From: Liolophura sinensis
Taxonomy: Eukaryota > Mollusca > Polyplacophora > Chitonida > Chitonidae
NCBI RefSeq assembly: GCF_032854445.1
Contig: NC_088301.1
Span: 54,301,187 to 54,365,186, forward strand
DNA: 64,000 nucleotides
Direction: 5' to 3'
Shown: positions 55,358-64,000 of the stretch, in pieces
Layout of the letters: every line of letters begins with the position of its first letter
How positions within the stretch are numbered: the stretch's first letter is position 1
Translations under genes and position numbers: made by a program
The notes under the pieces: generated by a model
The model's input: only the letters and a program-made list of their open reading frames with translations
Database searches by the model: none
What the model was told of the DNA's origin: nothing

Positions 55358-57016
55358 GAACAAGAACAGTACATCATTTTAAGGAACATATGAATGAGTT
55401 GGAGAAGTCAGACGAATTATTCGAAATATTCGGCCATAAACTCCACCTGATGATACAAATATTAAATTTGAAGATTCAGCTAGCCAAGCTCGTAGTAAAG
55501 TTTCTTTCTAACAAGGCTGCATTAATGGTGTATGCTGAGGCACTAATAAAACACCAAGAGTTAAACGTAAACAAACGGAGCTCGAACAATTAAACCAAGC
55601 AATGACTTTCGAAACAGAAATAGCAGCTGTGGAAACGGAAGAACAAGTTTTGGTACAATTTTGCCGTGGTACGACTGGTAAAGTGACAAGAGGATTATCT
55701 CCTGTTAATACTAATATGAGCAGCACTCCTAAGGGAATACACGTACGATTTCAATGTCAAAATTTGATACAGATATGTCAGACACTGGGGTTAAAGGTCA
55801 GTCAAGGGAATTTGAAACTAATGTTAAGAGTAACTCTGCAGATTTTAAGGCTAATCAAAGAGCTACATATAATCTCCAATAGTGTCAAAAGGATATATCA
55901 CATCAAATACCAGCAATGGCAACAGAAGGTCAGCGATCGAGTGCCACCAATGAGACGTCAAGTCCAGCAAACATAAATGATCAGGTTTTATCTCTGCAGC
56001 AGCAAATGTTAAATGCCATTCCACTTCCTAAGACAGAGCTTAAGAAGCTCGATGGCGATCCATTAAAGTTTTGCTTATTCTTACGAGCCTTTGAAAACAG
56101 TTTAGAGGGTACCTGAGTATGTGAGTACCGGAGTATGTGAGTACCGGAGTATGTGAGTACCGGAGTATAAAGCTTAACCGCCTTTTCCAGTTCTGCACTG
56201 GTAAAGACCTAGAAGTAATCGAGTGCTGTTCCTTTATGGAACCATAGCAGGGTTATGCTGAAGCGAGAAAATTGCTCATAAGTCGCTTTGGTAATCAGTT
56301 TGTAATATCTAAAGCATGGATTTCCAAGGTTACAGATGACACGTGCTTAAAGTACAGTGATAATACAAAGATACGCAGATACCGTACGTAGTTGCGTTGT
56401 GACACTGACAGTAATGGGACGATTGAGCCAGGTCGATAATCAAATAAGGATGAGTAAATTGGTTGATATGTTGCCCCCTTACTTGCAAAATAGATGGCGA
56501 ACAGAAGCCGTCAGATATCGGAAGAGAAATGGTTGTTATCCTGGCTTAAATCAGCTTTTAGATTTCATCGACGTGGTCGCCGAAGAAGCTAATGACCCAG
56601 TTTTTGGCACCAGGGTTATAAAGCTCCACAGATAAAATCAGAAATGCGGTTACAAAGGTAATGCGAGTAGTGTCAGTTTTTATTGTTTATTGTTCAGCGA
56701 ATAATAATACCAAGCCATTGGCAGGTAATCAGCATCCAACACAAGCAAGTAGGCTTCCGCCATGTAAATACTGTTCTAGGGAACATGCCATCTTTTTTGT
56801 GCCAACTTCAAACAGCTGCGCGTTGCAAAAAGATTGGATTTTGTGAAAAGAAATAAATTATGCTTCAATTGTTTTTCACCCAAGCATATGTCATACGCAT
56901 GCTCAAAGTCTAGTATGTGCCATGCTAATGGGTGTGACAAGAAACATTCAAGATTACTGCACCTGTCTGACACAAATAATACAGGTGATACGTTGGAGTT
57001 CAAATCCTGTGCATGA
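55358..57016 (+). pseudogene. BEL/Pao gag, main part with zinc knuckles (broken)
   Basis: The coiled, charged N-terminal part runs from 55390 to 55900. From 56014 the reading IPLPKTELKKLDGDPLKFCL, FLRAFENS is the DUF1759-like gag core of BEL elements. RYADTVRSCVVTLTVMGRLS, VDMLPPYLQNRWRTEAVRYR and LNQLLDFIDVVAEEANDPVF continue it. Zinc motifs are CKYCSREHAIFFVPTSNSC (about 56763) and RNKLCFNCFSPKHMSYACSK (about 56850), then KKHSRLLHL. A 16-bp tandem repeat at 56115 spoils the frame directly after FENSLEGT. Confidence 0.85.
56115..56168. repeat. 16-bp tandem repeat inside BEL gag
   Basis: Three copies of GAGTATGTGAGTACCG plus a partial fourth. An expansion that arose after the element lost function or that helped to break it. 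Confidence 0.95.
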
Positions 57017-57079
57017 AGGTCAATGCCCTTCCGTCAGTAATTCAATGTGTGTGGTGTCAGTGGTGTTGGTATTACAAGG

Positions 57080-59140
57080 ACAGTGTTGCCTATAGATCCT
57101 GTTTGGGTGAAAACGAGGGATCAGCGGAGCTACATTATCACGAATGCGCTACTTGATAGCGGCAGCACACATACGTTTTGCTCACAGGCGCTAGCTGCTT
57201 AGCTAACAGGGTTCAAAGACACCACGCTTTCACTGAAGAGTAGAACAGCGGATACAAGGCTTGTATCTTTGGATGTTGGTGATGTAAAAGACCGGCAATT
57301 GATACACCTGTCAAATGTGTTTGTAATTCCTAAGCTACCTGTATTAAAGGACAGCATTGTGTCACAAGAAGATATGTGAATAGGTGGCCACACTTACAAG
57401 TTTTGACTGGTCAAGAAAATCCAATGGCGTTGACGCGTATTGAAGTCCGGAGAGGAGAATTAAGGTAACCCTATGCTACCAGGACAGCATTTGGCTGGAC
57501 ATTAAATGGTCCGCTGAACAGAAGGATATATAAAACGGCCATTTCAAATTTCATGCAGGTTGACCAAGAATTGCAAAAACCGACTGAGAAGTTTTGGCGA
57601 TTAGATGTCTGTGAAGCAGATGCTCCAGAGATGTCAGTAGAAGATAAACGTGTGATTGATATCTGGAATGCCACTATCAAGATGACAGATGGCCATTATG
57701 AAATGTCAATTCCATTTAAAACCAGGCCGCCATGTTTACCAAACAACTATTATGTCGTTGTTTGACAATTTACAGAAAAATATGTTGTACGAGAAGTACA
57801 AGTCAGATATCCAGGAACTATTTGACAGAGCTTACGCAGAGAAGGTTCCAGGAGAAGCCATTATAAGGCAGAAGAATTCTGTTTGATATCTTCCACACCA
57901 GGCAGTAAGCAGTGAAAGCATGCCTGACAAACTGAGAATAGTGTATGACTGGTTCAGCAAAGTTTAATGAAATCAGTGTATTGTATTGTAGGGTACTGGC
58001 CTCACCAATAAAGTAATAGGTGTGCTTTGATGGGAGACATAAAGGGTATGTTTCATCAGGTAAAGGTCACACTTCAGGACAGATGTTTTACGGTTCCTGT
58101 GGTGGCCTGATGGAGACATGGCTAAAGATCCGGAGATTTGATACCGGGTGAGTCTGGAGCCTGATTTGTGCCAGTTTTGCTGTCAGACGTACGGCGCTGG
58201 ATAACATCAAGGGTTTTTAGGAAGCTGCAGTACAAACCGTACTAGAGAATTCCTACGTTGATGAGTGCCTACAATCTAAAGCCACTATCCTGATTTCAGA
58301 CCTTAATGCACCACTCCAAACTGGTGGATTCAAGCTTATCAAATGGATAAGCAATAGCAGAACAGTTCTGGAATCAATACCAGATGATCTGCGGACAAAG
58401 ACTGATTCGGGAATTGATCTTAACAGTAGCAGCCTTGAATTGGAACGAGCCTGAGGAGTTCGATTGGACACAGAAGATGGCATGTTCTGTTTCAAAATCG
58501 ACCTCAACGAGAAAACATATACCCTGCATCATTTGGGTTTTTGTATGCCCCGTCATACTACAGGCAAAAGGTCATCTTTCAGAATGAATGCAGATTGAAG
58601 AAAGCTTGGGATGAACCCCTGGAACCAAGCGACGCAAAGAAGTGGTGTTCATGGAAATATGAGCTTACTGAAGTTGAGCAATTTAGAGAAAGATGATGTT
58701 ATATTCCATTAGGCCTTTGGTGATGTAACAAATTGCCAAATCCATTTGTTTACTGACGACTCCCTTGTCGGCTACGGTTTTTCGCCTATGTGAAGTTTGT
58801 AAACTCAAATGACAGAATTCATTGTGTGTTTCTCACACAATCTAGGTTAGCTTCAATCAATCAACTTGCGATTCCATGGCTAGAACTCTCAGCTGCTGTT
58901 CTTGCAGTAAACTAAGCCAGATGTTGCGCAGAGAGCTGAGAATTAAGATTAATAGATTTACCTACCGGACAGAGAGCATGGTTATGCTGCAATATATAAA
59001 GAATCAGTCTAAGATGTTTCAGACATTTGTAGGAAACCGTGTGGCGACAATACATGCAGAGTCCTCCCCAGATGATTGGAGGAATGTTGAGTTCAAACTT
59101 TATCCTGCCCAAGACACGTCCAGGGGACTCAAAGGCTGAT
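57080..59140 (+). pseudogene. BEL/Pao protease, RT and RNase H (broken)
   Basis: Protease: ITNALLDSGSTHTFCS (about 57141-57185), with catalytic DSG. RT lead: LNGPLNRRIYK, KFWRLDVCEA, YEMSIPFKTRPPCLPNNY, QELFDRAYAEKVPGEAI. RT core: MGDIKGMFHQVKVTLQD (first Asp), a deletion, then TVLENSYVDECLQS (about 58236-58275), where the family has YVDD; the second catalytic Asp is Glu. GGFKLIKWISNSRTVLESIP and ELERA follow. RNase H end: RTESMVMLQYIKNQSKMFQT, FVGNRVATIH, SSPDDWRNVEFKLYPAQDTS. The order protease-RT-RNase H-integrase and these motifs identify BEL/Pao. Confidence 0.85.
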
Positions 59141-59399
59141 GAACTAGTTCCATATGAAGGGAAGGGCCAACCTTCCTGTGGGAAAAGAAACTATCATGGC
59201 CGAGTATAACAGGAATATCAGATGTTCCAAACAATGATGCAGAGGTTAAAAAGGAAAGCAAGATGAACATTACAGTTGGCAGTTGGTATGCCTGTCTCCA
59301 CTAGACTGTTCAAGGGACTTTCCTCTTGGTACAAGATGAAGTCGTGTGTGGCGTGGATCTTACGACTAAAAGGGTGCTTGAGAGGGAGAGCCAAGGGAG

Positions 59400-60710
59400 A
59401 AGATTCGAAAACTGACGAGACATCACTGACAGTCAAAGAGATTTTTCAATCTGAAATTGAGATTGTGAAGGTCATTCAAAAGGCACACTTCAAAGACAAA
59501 TTAGATGAACTCTTAACAAGTGGAAATCAGTCAGTGACCCCAAAGAGTTCCATATACAGACTTGATCCTATGTTAAACTCGCATAGTATTTTATGCGCCA
59601 AAGGACGTTTGAGAGCGGCCCCAATCAGCCCTGATGGTCGACATCAAATGCTTTTTCCGAAAGACAATCATGTAGTGACACTGATAATAAGACACTACCA
59701 TGAACTGTTGGGTCATTCAAGCCGAAAGTGAGTGTGTCCTACACACGACAGAAATTTTGGATTGTCAGAGCTCGGTCAACAATTAACAACATTCTTCATC
59801 GATGTGTTCATTCTAGGCGTTGACAAAGTCTACATCGTGCTCAAAGAATGGCAGACCTGTCTGTGGACAAGATCACAGTAAAGATGTGGGTCTCTATTCA
59901 CTTGTCTGACAACAAGAGCAATACATATTGAGAAACTTGATTCGATGAATACTGATTCCTTTGTCAGTGCCCTTAGAAGATTCGAGAGTAGAAGAGGAAG
60001 ACCTGAAAGGATAAGGTCCAACAATTGGTCGATTTTAGAAGCTGCGAAAAGGAGATGAATGTGGCTGTCCAAGTTTGGAAACATCAAAGATTGAATTCGT
60101 ATATGAGACAGAGGGAAATTGATTGACCGGAAGCCTCTCATATAGGTAGAATTTGAGAGCGTCAAATAACGACTGTCAGAAAAGTGATGAATTCCATGCT
60201 AACGGAACAGTCTTTGGAGGATGAAAGTCTCGGTAAACTGCTGTGAGAAACAGAAGTCATAGTAAACGGCAGACCCATCACAATTTAGTAACATAATCGT
60301 AAAGATGATGAACCCTTAAAACCAAACCGTCTGCTTTTGCCGAGCGTTGTTTGTGAAATGCACCCCCCCCCCCTCCTCCCCCCGGAATATTTCATAAGGA
60401 GTATTCATATCGAAGGAAATGGAAGCACGTACAGTTCTTCACAGACTTTTTGGAAACGTTGGGTACGTGAATATTTACCCACGTTACAACTTCTCCAGAA
60501 ATAGATGAAGCCGAGACGTAATTTTCAAGATGGAGGTGTCGTTTTCAATGTACACCACAGAAGACAATGGCCGCTTGGTAGAATCCAGAAAACCTTCCCT
60601 GGAAGTGATGGACTTGTCAGATCCATCGAATTATTTTCCCGCGGAAGTTTGTTTAGAATTCCGGTTCATAAACTTTGTCTGCTTGAGTCGGCAGCATTGT
60701 GACATTTTGC
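59400..60710 (+). pseudogene. BEL/Pao integrase (broken)
   Basis: The zinc domain reads LCAKGRLRAAPIS, HQMLFPKDNHVVTLIIRHYH and ELLGHSSR. The core reads TTRAIHIEKLDSMNTDSFVS, ALRRFESRRGRPERIRSNN (RSDN is usual, so the second catalytic Asp is Asn), then ASHIGRI-like text, VNGRPI and NRLLLPS. The C-terminus reads FWKRWVREYLPTLQLLQK, PRRNFQDGGVV, WPLGRIQKTFPGSDGLVRSI and IPVHKLCLLES. This last block (60430-60690) is very characteristic of BEL/Pao. A C-rich run at 60360-60382 lies in a frame break. Confidence 0.85.
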
Positions 60711-60954
60711 TATGGAGAGCTGGTGAAATCTTAACATAAAGCCAAGAATTCAGTTCTAAATAGACTTTGTAATTATTGATGTGTGTATTAGTAATGGTCA
60801 TGTGTTTGTTTGTGTTGGTATATAAGGTAAAATATTCCCCTTTTTGATGCGACTGCAGTCAGTAAATCCTTGTACCATCTAAAATACGGCCAAAAAATTT
60901 GTAAGGATATAATTGAACCGTGTATTGCTGATGGACGTAGTTAATGTTTAAATG

Positions 60955-61192
60955 GGGGCCTCCGTGTCTCAGTTGGTTAGCGCTCTAGTGCAGCGCTTTG
61001 ACCGAGGACACTCTCGTCAATGCGGTCTCTCTGAGTTCAAGTCCAGCTTATGCTGGCTTCCACTCCACAGGTTGCGGACAGACTTCCCACGTACGGTCGT
61101 GGCTTACCTCCACCATAATGCCGGCCGTTGTAGTATAAGTGAAATATTCTTGAGTACGGCGTAAAACACGAATAAAATAAATAAATAAATAG
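60955..61192 (+). repeat. tRNA-derived SINE, full length, with exact 10-bp target duplication
   Basis: The tRNA-like head GGGGCCTCCGTGTCTCAGTT and GGTTAGCGCTCTAG holds the A box, and GAGTTCAAGTCC the B box. The tail is TATTCTTGAGTACGGCGTAA followed by (AATA)n. Identical 10-mers TGTTTAAATG lie at 60945-60954 and 61193-61202. It sits at or just upstream of the BEL 3' LTR core and is therefore younger than the BEL insertion. It is the reference for the minus-strand SINE pieces at 35.9, 40.1, 44.8 and 49.5 kb. Confidence 0.95.
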
Positions 61193-61220
61193 TGTTTAAA
61201 TGACAAATTAGGCAGAAATA

Positions 61221-61448
61221 GTTGAGATAGCCCTGTCGCCGTGTTAAAGTAAACAAGCATTATGTGGTGTCAGAATTCCTTTACATGATTTGAAATACAG
61301 TACAGTGGTAAAGTAAATGTAAGCAACATATTCTGTTTGTGTTACAGCTTGAACCGTCGTGTACAATATTGTGAATAAGAGTACAGAGAGAAATCGAACA
61401 GTCAGGCTGTGGCTATGTCCATAAGAATAACGACGTGCACAGAATACA
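61221..61448 (+). repeat. BEL/Pao element, 3' LTR (core)
   Basis: Pairs with 51175-51396 and ends at GAATACA. Sequence after 61448 no longer matches the 5' LTR flank, which fixes the element's right border. Confidence 0.85.
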
Positions 61449-61573
61449 TACAATTTTTTCAATGAAGACCGCCATTTTGTTTTTAGTTTACTCGACACAG
61501 CAAGGCGGCCAAAACCACTTCCCGTTTTACGACGAGTGCTCTCAAACCATACATAACAACAAACCATTTACCA

Positions 61574-61715
61574 TGGCAGACTTTGGCGACATGATCTTTG
61601 AGAAGTTTAAATTATGGTCCCAGAACGCATTTAAATCCTATCTCGCCTAGAGTGAAAAGGCAAAAGCAGAGGGTAGATTTGAGGATTTGGCCGGGAGATT
61701 GTCATTAAGTCGTCG
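61574..61715 (+). pseudogene. N-terminal, SAP-like piece of SWIM-YqaJ gene (copy 2)
   Basis: ATG at 61574 gives MADFGDMIFEKFKLWSQNAF, KSYLA, a stop, then EGRFEDLAGRL. Many metazoan SWIM-YqaJ proteins start with a short helix-extended-loop-helix (SAP-like) segment of this look, so I assign it to the gene that follows. The identification is weaker than for the core. The segment starts 125 bp after the BEL 3' LTR. Confidence 0.45.
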
Positions 61716-62530
61716 TTGTTGTTGTTGCAATTGCTTCTGCCTATGTATCTAACTGATCAATAAAAAGTCTCCGCACTCATCGTGTATTGCAGTCTGCTGT
61801 TTTTTCTTTGCTTTTGTTCAAATTACTGTTACCAGTTTTTCAGTGCACTGGAATATTTTCAGTGTATTAAGCATATCTTGGCATGTTTCGGTTGCTTTTG
61901 AAAAACGAGGACATACGACATACAGAGTCTTCCAGTTACATGACGGCCCCTACAGACTATTTTATACTCGCCAAATGTAATGAGAAGTGCTCAGTTTAGT
62001 GAAATTTTGTCAATTATTTCTAATTCAGTTCACAAAATTTCTCCCAGTGAGGTTTTCTAGCAGGCTTGTCTGGAAAAGGGCTCTGAAAATTCAACAATCA
62101 CAGCTCAGAGCTGGAAGACGCCTGTTAAACATGAACTCTTACCAATTTAAGAACTTTTGTCGCTTGAAGTGAGAAACTGGGGTAAACACCGTCCTTAGCA
62201 ATATTTCAGCCATATGACGGTGGTTCACACTTTGAAGTTTTGTCCTTGTTCGTTCTGTTGTTCCTTGGACAACTTGAACGGCATGGAGACCGTTTACTCA
62301 TTATGTCTGCGAAAAAAAATCAGGGTTAGATGCCTGCCTTTTCTCCTCACCCAGTAACATTTATTTATACTGAAATCAAGCCAACCACTTGCTGCTCTAT
62401 CCTCTAAGTTCTGAGCCCCAAGTGAGGCAGCATAACCTCACGTTGCTAGAGTCTCTGGTATCAACTGACCTATAACTGAATGTGAATCTCACAGCCCAAA
62501 TATACAGAAAGGCAGGAAAAAAAACCTTTA
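61716..62530. other. Non-coding gap inside the SWIM-YqaJ copy 2 region
   Basis: A SINE tail scrap (CCTTAGCAATATTTCAGCCA) lies at 62190-62215. No coding match. It may be an intron or inserted material. Confidence 0.45.
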
Positions 62531-64000
62531 GTGCATAAGATATTTATGGCACAAGATAAACACTTTCCCTCACATACACTTTTTGGGTCCTTTCTCAGAC
62601 ATATTTATCCTTGGTCTGATACACCATCCCCTCAGTATCATTACAGGGCATTTATAGCCTGGGAGGAAAAGATCCCTGTGATTCTTGTTGTGAATCACAG
62701 AGAAAGAGCCCTTATGTTAGAGTATAGGTCTAAATTAATTGTTGGAGATGTCATTCTTCCGGACCCACTTGCTCTTCAAAAAGGATGGCTCAGTGAGAAA
62801 GAAGGCAGAAAACTGTGGCCACAAATTTATATCAATGATATTGTGAACTATTTGCAACTGACTTGCCCCCAGGAGCTTGTCAAACAGGTGCTTACCGAAT
62901 ATAGGCTTGGAAAAGCCTACAGACTTTTCTTTTGTGCATGAACCAAGGAGATATTTTTCCACAGTGTTCGACCATCTTTTCCTATATGCCTATTCACAGC
63001 AAAGGTTATGCCATCAATGAGTTTGGCCTCTCCAGCCTACAATGTCTGGATCGTTATGCAAAAACGTTTGCCTGAGAACCCAGCATACTGCAACTGTACT
63101 GCAGGTAAGGTGGGGTCCTGTAATCACATTGCCAGTCTTATTTTTAAAGTAGAGTACGCTGCGGTCAGTGGTAGTACAGAAACTTGTACATGCCTACCCT
63201 GCTCATGGAATGTTCCTAGGGGCGAACGGTCTCGGCAGTGTCCATTGTCAGTGAACTTTGGAAAAAATATCATTCTGACAGGCGGTGCACAACAGTTGCT
63301 CAAAATGTGAAGGATTCATTTGCTCCATGTTCTGATAAACAGCTCGCTCATCTAAGTTCAAATAAACTGTCCATTCGTCAAAAGCTCTGAAATTTCTGCT
63401 AAGGGTGCTCCAGAATCAAGATTCCTGCAACTTACTTCAAGACGACGCATGCTTTCCTCATCCCTCCAAGTACCTATATGTCCAATGTCTTTTGTAAACA
63501 TAAATCAGGACATCAACAAATTCACAGCAGACTTAAAATTTACATCAGCCATGTGCAACGGGTTCATGGAAGCTTCACTATCACAACACCTTCGTGCTGT
63601 TTGGAAGGAGCACAGAATAGGTCGCATTACAGCTAGAAATTTTATTGTGTTATATCTCGTTATGAAACACTTGAAAAAAAACACCTGCTCCACCTGTCTT
63701 ATTTCAACCACCATGGCCTATAAAATATGCCCACAAACACTGGCAATGAAGCATGGTATTTCATGTGAGCCTCATGCAAAACAATCATACAAAGACATCA
63801 TGAGAAAATTCCATAAGAAATTTACAGCAGTGGACATGGGTATATATGTGTCATACCAGAGAAGCCCTAAATATCTGCAAATGTTAATCAAGCTGTGAGT
63901 TGTGACTTAGGTATTTGCGAAATTAAATGTCCAAAGTCATCTAAAGTAGAGCAACCAACTCCAGACAATATCCCTTTTGTGGATACTGTAAATGGACACG
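62531..64000 (+). pseudogene. SWIM-YqaJ nuclease family gene (copy 2), truncated by window edge
   Basis: A 136-residue frame (62531-62941) has LPDPLALQKGWLSEKEGRKL, WPQIYINDIVNYLQLTCPQE and TEYRLGKAYRLFFC. The SWIM finger at about 63088-63132 is complete as CNCTAGKVGSCNH (C-x-C-x7-C-x-H), followed by PCSWNVPRGE. After frame changes come DSFAPCSDKQLAHLSSNKLS and NINQDINKFTADLKFTSAMC, then WKEHRIGRITARNF and MKHGISCEPHAKQSYKDIM (Glu box). The Asp box is spoiled (ISANVNQAV where a GASPDG-like text is usual), and GICEIKCPKSSK (E-x-K box) follows at about 63912. At least three frameshifts. The reading continues past the window end. Confidence 0.75.

Noticed and set aside
60960-61050. tRNA gene at the SINE head
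   Set aside because: A and B boxes are present but the cloverleaf is degenerate and the SINE body follows directly, so it is part of the retroposon.

Overview
The window is nuclear DNA from a metazoan, most likely a mollusc. It is AT-rich, contains spliced exons with canonical GT-AG borders, and carries tRNA-derived SINEs with the 3' tail (minus-strand reading TTTTACGCCGTACTCAAGAA) that I associate with bivalve and gastropod genomes. One 200-base run of N (31434-31633) marks a scaffold gap. Nothing looks bacterial or viral, and there are no rRNA genes, CRISPR arrays or operons. Almost every recognisable coding piece belongs to a decayed mobile element.

Layout. 0.3-1.5 kb: two copies of a dispersed repeat (family A), the second carrying the C-terminal end of a reverse transcriptase (RT). 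2.25-5.2 kb: a DIRS-type tyrosine-recombinase retrotransposon (gag, RT-RNase H, recombinase), split by an inverted family A insertion and followed by a degenerate motif array. 7.98-9.5 kb: a SWIM zinc-finger exon with real splice borders, followed by YqaJ-type nuclease sequence; a DDE_Tnp_4-type transposase faces it at 11.0-11.5 kb. 11.9-13.8 kb: RNase H and 3' end of a LINE plus a near-identical 358-bp second copy. 17.45-18.8 kb: a non-LTR RT. 18.95-21.7 kb: a minus-strand Ty3 element whose RT and integrase are joined by a deletion. 22.16-22.4 kb: a 54-bp tandem repeat.

24.85-29.17 kb (minus strand): the one good candidate for a host gene. Three exons share reading phase across GT-AG introns and encode a cysteine-rich C-terminal region; the first exons are not located. 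Its large intron has collected family A repeats and a MITE. 30.9-51 kb: mostly non-coding, with SINEs, families A and B, a second DDE_Tnp_4 transposase relic (39.0-39.9 kb), RT relics (36.9 and 40.7 kb) and several perfect inverted repeats.

51.18-61.45 kb: a BEL/Pao retrotransposon with both LTRs. A Ty3 element with its own LTRs (51.78-55.36 kb) sits inside its gag, and a full-length SINE with an exact 10-bp target duplication sits beside its 3' LTR. 61.57-64.0 kb: a second SWIM-YqaJ gene copy, running off the right edge.

The most interesting material is the paired SWIM-YqaJ and DDE transposase genes (an ISL2EU-like two-gene transposon is the best explanation), the phase-coherent Cys-rich gene, and family A, whose copies share one end and are shortened at the other, as expected of the 3' tail of an RT element.
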